Positions 1-11,352 of a stretch of DNA of 64,000 bases are shown in pieces. The stretch lies in assembly GCA_015345905.1 (NCBI GenBank), contig JADDTR010000003.1, forward strand, positions 558,001 through 622,000, read 5' to 3'. How positions within the stretch are numbered: the stretch's first letter is position 1; the number at the start of each line of letters is the position of its first letter. Below the pieces are notes generated by a model. That model was given only the letters and a program-made list of their open reading frames with translations, had not been told where the DNA came from and did no database searches. The translations under genes and the position numbers were made by a program. This DNA comes from Aotearoamyces nothofagi (Eukaryota > Ascomycota > Leotiomycetes > Leotiales > Tympanidaceae).

Positions 1-130
1 ATTGTAGTGTACTGTACAATATACCATGACCCCCCCCGTATACAACTTACCCATAGCCATGCACCAAAACGGAACTAAGTATCTCAAGATGCAATAATCC
101 TTATGTATGGAAGTACCACCGCTCGCCTTT

Positions 131-2192
131 TTACTCCTCTCCGGATAATGCCGTAGCCTCGGACTTCTTGACCTTCAAGCTAGTATTTCTAACGAAAACG
201 CTCAGACCGAAATTCAACCCTGTACATGCTAGATATAAGATGTATATATTCCGCAGGCCGTCCATATATGCGGTTAATACCAGGTCTTGTTCTCCTTGGC
301 TAAGGCCTAATTTACTTAACCCATAGGTAGAAGATGCTAAAGTATCCAAGAGAGAAGTCGTTATAAAAGACAGGCTTGCAAGGCGGGAGCGGAGCACGTT
401 GTTCAGAATGGCTCCCGAAACTGAACGATAGTTAATCTAAGTCTTAAAAGCATAGTCATAGGAATAAAGGACGTACTTGTTAAGCCAAAAGCACCTCCAA
501 CAGTTCTAATAAAGTTGCGCAGACCTGTTGCAACAGCTCTGTCTCTGTCAGGCGAGTTTGCAAGTATTGCCACCAATGCTACAGTCACAGGTCAGAAACA
601 TGTGTAGGGATGAATAGTGAGAAGCATTTAGACGAACTTTGTTGCAGTGTAAAACCTATTCCCATTCCTTCCAAGAGTCCACTCACGATGATCAACCAGA
701 CGTGGGTGTCCCGCCGGAAGAGGCACTTCAGGCCGCCTCCAACTGTCCAAAGAGCGAATCCAGCACAGCATATTAGTTTATATCTTCCTGTTTTTGCCAT
801 TATTTGACCACCTGTGACTGACATGGAAGCGGTGCCAAGAATAAGCGGAAGAAGCAGGGCGCCAGATGTCAAAGCATCGTGACCAAGTACGCTTTGAAAA
901 TATACGCTGTAGGGCAGTCAGTCTCTATCATTCATGATAGCGGGGAAGCGATCTAACGGAAGCCAAAAGTAGTTGCCATAAAATGATATTCCAGTAAAGA
1001 AATTTTGAGCATAGAGTATGGCGCAGGATGGAAATTTCCAGATATACACTTAATCTGTCAGTGGATAACGAGACCAAGAAGATAGAAACTGCATACATGG
1101 CATAATGGGAATTGTGGCCAGCTTCCATTCATATAGCACAAACAGTATTGCAAGCATTCCGCCAATAGTTATCATTGAAATGACCATTGGAGAGTTCCAC
1201 ATATAAGTGGTTCCACCCCCGGATACTGGTATCTATCACCAAAATTAGAACCCCAATACAGTGAGTAAAAGGGGAAATGCTGAAAAGCGACTTACCAGAA
1301 TCAACAAGACAGCGGCAATATTAAGAGCTATGCCCACAAAATCGATCTTTTTACATTTTGCTTTGTATCCTCCAGAATCATGCTTCAAAGGAAGATAGAA
1401 GCAGATTACTACCATCGCCGGAACAGATAACATCGGAGCTATCCAGAACACCCAACGCCAGCTAGCTTTTTCTACCAAAGCACCACCGACAAATGGCCCT
1501 ATTCCATTAGCCAGTGCTATGACAGCACCCAGTATCCCCTGAAATTTGCCCCGACTCTGTAATGTTGTTATATCGCTGACGATGATCATAGCAACCGAGT
1601 TCACACCTCCACCACCAATTCCAGCAAGTGCGCGGCATACGAACAGCATGACTGCAGATTTCGCAAACCCGCAGAGCAAGTCTCCAATAGCGAGCAGGCC
1701 GAGTGATACGAGGAGACAATTTTTCCTGCCAAATATGTCTGATAGTCGCCCATTGATGAGTTGAAATGCTGTTGATGCAATGAGAAAAGACGATCCAACC
1801 CATGATGTCGAAGATCCAGCATTTAACTCCTCAGATATTGATGGCACTGACGTTGATACAGAGGTCTGGTCCATGAAAGACACAAACAAGGCAACCGATA
1901 AGGCGGGGAACGCTATAAGAAGCTGCTTAGACGAGAGTACATTTCTCTGATGGCTTAAGCTATGGACGCTTCTCACATCATGATCACTCTGGCTGTTCAC
2001 CTTCTCTCCCTTTTCGGCGTCTCTCTCCAAAGAGCTGGGGGTGATAACTGTATGTATTTGCTTCTCATCTGAAGCTCCACGAGCAGAGTTAGAGCTGGCG
2101 ACGGCGGCGACCTTGGATGAAGCTCTTTTTAGGTCATCTTCATCTTTGGCGGGGGCCCCAGCGAATGCCGACATAGCTCCTAGTTCGACCAA
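131..2192 (-). CDS. MFS multidrug/H+ antiporter, DHA2 (14-TM) family
   Basis: A plasma-membrane or vacuolar proton-driven exporter of the major facilitator superfamily; the substrate cannot be read from sequence. The hydrophilic N-terminus (about 95 residues, charged) is followed by hydrophobic helices. The MFS loop 2-3 motif GRLSDIFGRKNCLL is present. Six exons fit: 1296-2192, 1097-1232, 958-1048, 638-906, 477-578 and 131-420. They sum to 1785 nt (594 aa). Exon junctions restore family-like runs such as IPIMPLYIWKFP and NYFWLPVYFQSVLG, so the gene looks whole although its open frames appear broken. The length suits the DHA2 group (about 550-600 aa). A second Met lies six residues downstream (MSAFAG) and could be the real start. 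Several junctions use weak donors (GTTCGT, GTTAGA), so single splice sites may be off. Family is secure; substrate and role in drug or toxin efflux are inference. Confidence 0.88.
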
Positions 2193-5012
2193 GAGCCTTG
2201 AATCCTTGGTTAAAACGCAGCATCAAACAAATAAGCCGACTTCTATATTCGCTTCCTTCCTTTCATGCTTACGGAAGTATCGAGCTGAGAACATTGAAAG
2301 AATTGAAGTAGAATAAGGACAAATGCAAAAGAAAATACATAGAGACGAAAAATACCTCCCTGTTAGACAAATAGATGCCAACTAGCCCGTTGGTTTTGTC
2401 CATCCAAGGATCTCATACAGGAAGCTGCGGATCCGTTATCGCGTCAGAGCCGACCCCGATAACGACATCTTCCTGGTCGGAACTCCATTGTTGAAGCTGT
2501 GTCGAATCTCGTTGATCGAGGGCTCGGTCGTCCGTACTAGAGACTGCTTACAGGACCGCTAGGGTCGGTTAGGCAGGTATCGGAGCACATCTGTTGAAAC
2601 GGGGTGACGAGGTACTTTGGCGAGGAACTTTGGCGAGGTACTCTCCTTTCATGGCCGCCGTAGTCTTCGTGCTTACTACGTCATGTGATTCTTATCGGTT
2701 TCGCTCCGACCATCGTTTAGGAAGTCCGAAACCCCCACATACAATCGCAGCTTCATCGATATCTGATGAGACATCTCCATACATCCTGTGGCTGTTTACG
2801 TTATTGAATAACCGTAAGATGCAGGTGCAGATGCAAAATCGACCAGGTATGCTTGCGACAGCGTAGCAGAGCCCAATCTCAACGAGAAGAACTTAAAGTC
2901 AGTTATCTCGCCCTTCCCCATCATACACTACACGATAAGGATATACAATCAGTAGTGTAAATGGAAATAACGGCGAGATAGATTGCCGGCGTCGGCAATA
3001 TGAGTCGAAGAGCTCAATGTTTGATCCGGAGTCTTGCTAGTAGCAGAGCTTTCTATAGAAGGGCTCGATAAAAATGACAAGGTGTGCTTTTACCTTTCTA
3101 CAAGACTGACCAATTAACAGTGGTTATACAACTTTTTGCTGTATGCTTCATTCACATACAGACTCCGACTCCCCAGCAGACTTCACCGAGTATGGGGGAG
3201 AATCCGTTGAATCCTGGGTGGCCAAATAATGCAATGATCGCATTTTTCTTCATTATCAATTAAGAAGTGTTTCATTCCACAATTTTCACTCATGGCCTTT
3301 CTGCTTCCACATCTTACCAGTCACTTACAGGGCGGAGAACGATTGGTTATAGGTGGTCTCACTTCGCTGGCTCTAAATTTACTGACCCAGTTGTATTTGA
3401 AGCGTGCCTTCGATTTCCTCTATTCTGAAGGCAGGGCCGGCTCCCCGAAAACAATGACCATTGGATTGCATGTCTGGCAATTATTAGAGACTTCGAAGCG
3501 TGCATGCATCAGACGATCAGGTACTTAACATGTAACCTGGCTCAAAACACTCGATAGCATATATGGTGTCTAATTTCTATTTTTATAATTTTGGTATAGA
3601 AGGATATCTTGTTAAATAGTATGATATTATAGAGCTGGCCACCTATAAGATTGCAGTAGATTAATTTCCGACCAACCTTCAACCTGGACTGTTATAATAA
3701 TACAACACCGATTTAAAGAACCCCTTGATAAAATGGCAGATCATTCTGATGTGTCGTATGTGGAAATACGGCAGCTAGCTGTCTCTAGACAACATAGAAA
3801 ATAAAGGCTCGCTTTTACTACTGTAACGGTCTCTCTTACGATAACGTGGCGGTTCTATCTCAATCAGGAAGGAAATCATATTTGACGTTGGGCTAGCAAG
3901 CGCCAAGTGACCCAAATACATAGGATGCAGCTTCCCGTGCTATTGCCCCTGGTCTTGGTCTCACAGACCTCTTTCTCGTCACGTTCCTGCTAGCGACTCC
4001 AGCATACTGGTCAGGTTATTTGTCAAATTTGCTTATTGGACGTCAAGATGCTTGCCATTGTGATAGAAACCGTCGGCTCTTGCAATGCTCCCGCCAGTGC
4101 ATCGAGCACCATTGAGATATGGCGAGTGCAGGAAGATACGGATGGCTGGGACTTGCAACATGGACTGAGCCATTCCAGCTCTCATCTAGCAGTCACGAGC
4201 CAGAAAAGCAGCAAGAACTGTCAGCAGCTTACCTGTACACATCGGTGGCTCTTTCGTCAGGGCCATCCACGGTACTGTAACTCCGGTGCTGTCGGAAATG
4301 AGATGTGATACACTTTATTCCACGATTGCTGTGAGACCGTCCCGAGCTTCCACCCCACGACGTCCTCGCAGAAGCTGCTCGATTGCTCCCAACTGAAGAC
4401 AGAGGCATCACAGCTTGCCGGCTGTGTTGCTGTGTAATCCTGACTGTGCGATCCTTACTGTGATACACCTCCGCTGCAGCTGCTTTCTTCCGGCTGAAGC
4501 CTCGCTCTCGATCCCATAGCTTCGAGCGTGTTGCAGGAGCTCCAATATCGGCGTGCCCAGTCCTCCATGCAAAGACTCCGCACACGATGACAATGGTGGG
4601 ATGAGTTGGGCCACATCAGGAGATTGCCATTCGCTGACCGTCTTGTTTCTCGTAGGGTTGTCCGCATTGGTGTGGTGAATAGCACATTTCGCAGGGCGTC
4701 GGTCTACAAGTCGTCTTTGCACTCGCAGGCGCTCACCGGCCCTCACTGGCACTCGCCTCCGCCTGTCCACGCGAGGTTACCCCACCACCCACTGCGCCGC
4801 CCGGCCCAAACCGCCCAACTCAACTCCACTGCGGTGAGCTCACTTGCTCGGCCGTGTGTGCGCGCATCATACCGTACGCAGCCCGAGCCCGACGACCCTC
4901 TTCCGTCCGATCAAGCAAGCACCTCGAGTACCACCCTTCTGCTGTCGCACCCATTCAAAATTCTGGCTTCACGAATGCAGACATTACAGAAGCCCCCACG
5001 ACGTCTGCGATA
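2193..5012. other. Intergenic region, divergent promoters of the MFS and WD40 genes
   Basis: No supportable gene in 2.8 kb. Open frames of 78-135 codons occur on both strands but show no recognisable domain. A 13-bp unit (CGAGGTACTTTGG and variants) repeats three times near 2609-2648. The stretch 3540-3760 is AT-rich. The last 400 bases before the WD40 gene are GC-richer and probably hold its promoter and leader. Confidence 0.6.
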
Positions 5013-7417
5013 ATGCGGGACGGTGTCGCCATGACTGGAGATCCTTCAGCAGGCCGTCTCGCTGAAGACTCGGGCGCACCTATCGATATTGATATCGACA
5101 ATGGCGTTACCTTAGCAGCCGATCATTTCATTTACCAGGACAACACCTCGACTATCCCAGGCAGCGCATTCGATTCTGCATTTCCCACAGTCGACAGCGA
5201 ATTCGGCTTATACAGTGCGAGCGACGATGACGCCGAGTCGTCTTCCGATGGCGGCGTTCAGATCGTTTCGATCCCTATGAGTAATACCTATGCCGAGGAG
5301 CTAAACGCCGAAATGGATATGGTCGACGCCGATGTGATGGGTCCATACAATCTTGCTGCTATCGCTACAAATACTATATTCAGTTCTAATTTCGACCAAA
5401 GCGACGAGAGCATGGACGACTGGGAACAGCATGTCGAGTTACCGGATGAAGGTTCTACGACTGAACCTGCTTGGACTGAAGACCCTGACCAATTTCTGCC
5501 CCATGGAGGACACCCCTCGAACTTACCAAACACAATGTCGGAGGTTTCGCAACAGCTATCACAACAGCTACAACATCTTCAGGATGGACTAGAGCAGGGT
5601 GAACTCACGCTATCTGCACTGCAGCATGTAGCGGCTCATGATAACAGTACTACTCCCTTTCCCTCAGACCCCTTCACATTTCCTACCAATTCGAGTACAG
5701 ATGTTCTTATTATTCATCACAATGGCCAGAGTGGCGATGTTCCTTCCAGTTATTCTCAAGGAGATGGACCAGAAGACGAATTTTATGCCGAGGATTTCGA
5801 GGAAGTCTTAGACGAAAGTAACTTTTCAGAGGCTAATACGTTTCAAGTGGAGGACCAGCATAACCTAGCTTTGGGTGACTTTCTCTATAGCTGGGGCGTT
5901 GCTGCCACACGTAGCAGTCCTAGGAGAAGGAGGAGAGGCCCCCATCTTGGGGTTTTAAACGACCTCCGGGATTTCAAGCCGAGCGAAGTTCGACGCTCAG
6001 ATCTTCGCGGCGACGACTACGATATTCAGGGCATCAACTGGAACCAGCTTGAGGTGTCGAGAAACGAGGCAAGGAAAATGCGGATGGTGACATACAAAAA
6101 CTATACTAACCTGAAGGTTCCTCCTTCACATGTGAGTTAGATCTTGATGTGCCGACGCAGTCAGATACTAATTCTATGTATTAGCCACTGACTCTTCGTC
6201 GTGGAGTAATTAAAAACCAGGAAAATTATTTTAGGTTTCGTCGGATGGATTTCAAGCATAAGGTCCACCTTTCTCACTTTCAATTGCGAAACCTTTTGGC
6301 TTGTACGTCCAGGAATAACGTCTGTTATGCGGGCGAGTTCCGTGTCTACCAAGCAAACCCCATATTTGGTCTAAAGGCAGTCAGAATGAATCTTACCAAC
6401 CCTGAAGTGCAGCCAATGCACTCGGCATTTGGATCAGGCATCCAGGTGTCTACAATAGCTGCTGATCATAACATTCTCATTGCTGGTGGGTTCTCCGGCG
6501 AATATGCGATGGTTGCGCTTGATCGGCCTGAAGCAAAACACAGCGAGGGACTCATTATCGACGATCAAAACAGCATTACCAACCATATCCAGATCCAACT
6601 TGGTCGAAATAGCGGGCTACCTCAAGCAGCTATTGCGTCCAACGACTGTGGCTTGCGTATCCTTGACTGCACCACAAGCCAATTCGTTGCCCAACATAAA
6701 TATGACCATGCGATAAACTGCTCTGCTATAAGCCCCGATCACCGTCTTCGCGTGCTTGTTGGTGATACACGCAACATCATGATTTGTAACTCGGAGACAG
6801 GTGATGTTCTCCAAGAGCTGGATGGCCACATAGATTATGGCTTTGCCTGCGCATGGGCTGATAATGGCTGGCATGTTGCAACCGGGAATCAGGATAAACT
6901 GGTTAAGATCTGGGATGCAAGGATGTGGACAAATTCGTATGGAGAAGGGAAACCTCTTAAGACTATTTCTTCGGTGGCAGCTGGAGTCCGTAGTTTGAGA
7001 TTTTCGCCTTTGGGTAGCGGAAAAAGAGTCCTTGTGGCCGCTGAACCTGCAGATATCATTTCGGTCATTGATGCGGAGTCATACAATTCGAAGCAAACTC
7101 TTGACTTTTATGGGGAGATTGCCGGGGTTGATTTTACACCAGACGGACAAGATCTGTTTGTTGGTATTCACGATTCATTAAGAGGAGGGATTATGGAGTT
7201 TGAGAAGTGTGGATTTGGGCAACTATACGATCACGAAGAAATGTACCACGAGGATTATAGGGAGATGTATGATACAGAGGAAGAGTACGATGAGATGTCC
7301 GTTGGTCTAGACTGGAAGAGGACAATGGATGAGGTGGTTGCGGATCCGAGATCGAAGCGTACGACAACGTACGAACGGCGAAAGGCGGCCAAGCTCGGTG
7401 AGATGGACCCGTTCTGA
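5013..7417 (+). CDS. WD40-repeat protein (DUF2415-like, S. pombe C2A9.03 type)
   Basis: Predicted beta-propeller scaffold of unknown role. Two exons, 5013-6131 and 6185-7417, joined over a 53-bp intron (GTGAGT...TTAG), give 783 aa. Residues 1-330 are acidic, Ser/Asp/Glu-rich and look disordered. The C-terminal half holds WD repeats; the clearest is the one with LDGHIDYGFACAWADNGW followed by KLVKIWDARMW. The tail is acidic then basic. The overall pattern resembles a conserved fungal family annotated as uncharacterised WD-repeat proteins; that match is from memory. The open frame extends upstream to a Met at 4854. I chose Met at 5013 because residues before it are arginine-rich and look like read-through of a leader. 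The next Met (MTGDPSAG) is also possible. Confidence 0.85.
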
Positions 7418-8437
7418 GAATTGGTATAGATCGAGGCCATCGGATAACTTGCACATACAACCGAAGTGTGCAGATCTAACACACTGCACATACGACTATT
7501 ATGACATGACGCTGTTTTCTTTACATACAATTGTTCTTGCTTTCACTTGATTTTCATTTCTCATGATACCACAGCGTTCTTTAATGGGCGCGATAGGATA
7601 AGATACCACGGCATGGCATTGGCATGGGTGCATGGACGCGGGCAACGAGGAGGGCATTTTAAGGCGTACCATGTCGAAAGTCGATCATTCACTAGACATC
7701 ACGGCAGGGCATGACGGGGAATTCGTCTGCATAGTATTTCTTGACACCTCGGGTGCCTTTATTAGGATACGAGAAGAAGTTTTTTATACCAGCACAGCAT
7801 AGGAAGACTCTAGTATAATGAAACTCGACAGTTTGTCTTTCCAGATACACTCTGATCTGAAACGCAGGAGTTGCATGACTCTTTTATGACTAGAGGTTCC
7901 TATCGACCACAGGTAGTGTAAGAACAGAAACTGCTCCAGAGCAGGACGGATCTACAAGGACTCTTCAGATGTCGTTCTATGGAAAAGCATAAAGTTTAAA
8001 GCTTTGCAAGGATATTCTTCCCAACATTGTTGCTTCGATAAGCTAGAATTCGCATGGACAACTCAACCTGCTCTCTTCGTAGAACATTTAGGACATGGTG
8101 GGAACGAGAGTAGAACCCCTTCTGCTAGCTTGGCCAGGAAAGATTGAATAGTAGGTGCTTCGATGCGTGTACGCCGGCGCTGAAGGGGTACTGTAAAGAT
8201 CAGACTATAGACAAGTGTCTCCATGATGATGTGGATGTCGTCCTTAATGCTTGGTTTGGCTGTTCATTATCATTGATTGGTCATAAACTCTTAAAACTAT
8301 CATAGGACGAGACGAGCTGACGTTGAATCATGGTAGTATTTGCCCCAGATCTTCTGCTAGTCTATAGGGGTATCTAAGCACACTTTATTCCCCTCTAATT
8401 TCCAATCATTCTGGTCTCTGAATAATGATTGTTCCTA
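7418..8437. other. Intergenic, convergent 3' ends
   Basis: About 1 kb between the WD40 gene (+) and Ade17 (-), whose 3' ends face each other. It should contain both 3' UTRs and terminators. I see no coding pattern, tRNA or clear repeat. Confidence 0.6.
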
Positions 8438-10366
8438 CTAATGGTGGAAAAGACGGAACGTCTGCTCAACGAACGTGATACCCAATTTCTCTGCCGTCTC
8501 CATTACGGCCCCATCATTTTGACTGCCTGTTGGGGCGGCCATATATTTGGCTCCAGAGCGGCTTGCCCTGAACACGTTATCGATAAATGGGAACTAGGAT
8601 AATTAGTTAGTTTTTCATATGAAAATGGAGTCCATAACACGTACAAACGCGTCACTAGAAACAGCAACCTCATTTAACTTGCTGAGCCACTCTTCTCTAT
8701 CATTATCCGAGAATGGTTCCGGGACTTCCTCAAACATAGCTTCGTATAACTCGCGCTCTGGTCCATCTTTAGGCAATTCTCCGCTAACTAGCAAGTCAAT
8801 GGCATTGCTCTTGTCTGGTCTCTTTGTACCCTTCTTCCACTTGATACCCAAAACACGGGGATTAAATCGTAGCCACCAGTTATCGGCTTTGTCACCAGCC
8901 AGTCGTGTGCAATGAATGCGTGACTGCTGTCCAGCGCCCAATCCAATTATTTGGCCATTCAATGCATAGCAAACAGAATTACTTTGCGTGTATTTTAAGG
9001 CGATAGTAGCCACAGTCAAGTCCCGTAACGCAGCATCTGGCAGAGGACCTGATTCCTTAGGGGTAATGACTGATCCAAAAGATCTAGGTGAGATCTGGAT
9101 GTCATTGCGGTGCTGAGACATGGTAATACCATATACAGTTCTTACCTCCTGGTCCGGCGGGACATAGTCAGCTTCTATCTGAAGGACGAGATATTTTCCT
9201 CCCTTCTTCTTCTTGAGAATTTCAAGAGCAGCATCCTCGTATGCTGGGGCAATGACACCGTCAGAAACTTCCCTTGAAATAATCCTTGCAGTTGGGACAT
9301 CAACTGTAGTGCTGAGAGCTATCATGTCTCCAAAACTGCTCATACGATCCGCTCCACGAGCACGAGCATATGCTTGCGCCAAAGGAGAGTTCTCAAGACC
9401 TTCAATATCATCGACCATGTAGACTTTTCGCTCATCCGATGTGAGAGGAACTCCGATAGCTGCTCCTGCAGGAGAAACATGCTTAAAGCTAGCTGCGGCT
9501 GGGTGCCCAAGAGCTGCCTGTAATTCTTTCACTAATGGCCAGGCATTCAGAGCATCCAAAAGATTAATATAGCCGGGTGCTCCGGATAATACCGTGAATG
9601 GCATATGTCCACCCTTAACATACGCAGCGGCTGGCTTTTGATGTGGGTTCGCACCATATCGAAGGGCTATTTGTTGAACTCCGTCTGATGCATACTGCTT
9701 TCTGAAAAAGTCGGAAATAGCCGCGTCGTAGTCTGCAGTGTGCTCGAATGCTTTCAATGCATAGAGCTGTCTGCTTTTAGCCGTGACCTCGCCTTTCTCC
9801 AATTCTTCCAAAAACTCTGGATAGTCTCTAGGATCGCTCAGAATTGTGACTCTGGTGTGGTTCTTTGCTGCTGCTCGGATGAGAGTAACGCCTCCAATAT
9901 CAATTTCTTCTACTGCTTCTGGGATTGTGACGTTGATCTTGGCAATGGTGTCCTTGAATGGATATAGATTGCAGATGACGTAGTCTACTTTATTGATGTT
10001 CTGCTCGGCGAGATCCTTTTCGTCGGACGCAAGGTCTCGGGCTAAGATGCCAGCGTGCACAGCTGGATGTAGGGTCTTGACACGTCCAGCTAGCATTTCG
10101 GGTGCGTGTGTAATAGCTGAGACATCCCTACAGTTATGTTAGCGCGTGGAATATTGAGAGTGTACAAGCAACATACTCTACAGGAAAGCCCGACTCTCTG
10201 ATCATCTTCGCTGTGCCCCCCGAAGCTAATATACGTACATTTTGCTTAACTAGCCCTTTGGCAAGATCAAGGAGACCCGTCTTGTCATAGACGGAGACGA
10301 TTGCTACACTGCTGTTAGAATGCCTAACCGACAGATATCTGGGCTAAACCTACCTGTCTTTACCAT
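8438..10366 (-). CDS. ADE17: Bifunctional purine biosynthesis protein ATIC (AICAR transformylase / IMP cyclohydrolase)
   Basis: Catalyses the last two steps of de novo IMP synthesis: formylation of AICAR, then ring closure. It is cytosolic. Four exons fit: 10354-10366 (13 nt), 10177-10303, 8645-10127 and 8438-8593, summing to 1779 nt (592 aa), the usual length. The N-terminus reads [20 protein letters not shown], the typical opening of the MGS-like cyclohydrolase domain. The middle shows [16 protein letters not shown], and the transformylase part shows [12 protein letters not shown] and [10 protein letters not shown]. The last exon supplies the conserved C-terminus ending in TFRLFHH. The long central open frame runs 10 codons past the true last junction, so a model without splicing would lose about 50 residues at the end and about 47 at the start. 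The 13-nt first coding exon is unusually small. Confidence 0.95.
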
Positions 10367-11352
10367 GGTTCAGAATGTACTGATAACGTGGAAGTAAAGT
10401 GTCAAGAAGTATAAGAAGATGAATATATTATTGCATATATGACCTCATAAGTATCTGTCTCGTAAAGCTTGTGTCACAGAAATGAAATATATTCGCTGTA
10501 AAGCTACGATAGTGGGGGAGGGGCTTAAAAACACCGTTCAAGCGTCGGGGAGGCTAATGAATTAGTGTAAATCCTTAGCGAGAGACTTTAAACCTGAGGC
10601 TTGAATTCTCAACTTCATCACCAGGCTTCTCTCTTTATGTATCTGAGGTAATCTATATTACTGCCCTTCCCCGGTTTAAATGTTACCGTTTATATAGTAG
10701 AGACCATACTACTTAGAGGTTTGGGCCCTGTATATAGTGACACCGATGTGCTAATATATTGTGTGGAGATATCATGTATAATTTTCTTACCAAGCACGGG
10801 AAGCGTGCAAATATAGGAGTGCTTGGAACACTTGAAGCACTAGAAGTAGTTGGAGTATATAAGTATTAAGAGATCTAGAATTATACGAGCACTAGCTTAG
10901 TTTAAAGTATTAAGGCATCGGCTTTACATTAAACACTCTCAATTGATTTGGACCCGGCGCAAGGTCCCTGTTGGTCTTAAGAGTTACAATTGCTTCTATC
11001 AGCGATCTTTATGTCGAGAGATGCTAATTGTCACCATATCTCTATCCGAGTTTGACAATGATTTTATAGTGCTGCAACTACGATGACTGAATGTATTGGA
11101 ACCTTTATTTATTCTATTGAGGCTCAATAGAAGATTGATCATGGAAGTGTCTAGGGACTAGGGCTCTGCACGTGAGTAAGCTTTTCTCACCGCCTTTTAA
11201 ATTCTGCCATCGGTGTGTGACAACTGTGAGCCGCGTAGTTGATGAGTACAGGGTTAACTGCAATGATAATAAATACTGAGAGCGCTGAAGTGTTTTGTAC
11301 AAATCTCTCACAAAATGGCATAATGGACTGACCGTCACTTTCATACCTAAAG
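10367..11352. other. Intergenic, divergent promoters of Ade17 and the synaptojanin gene
   Basis: Just under 1 kb, AT-rich, with no coding pattern. It serves as the shared upstream region of the purine gene (-) and the phosphoinositide phosphatase gene (+). No long repeat was seen. Confidence 0.6.

Noticed and set aside
3292-3528. 78-codon plus-strand frame
   Set aside because: No domain, no intron signals and no flanking support; probably chance.
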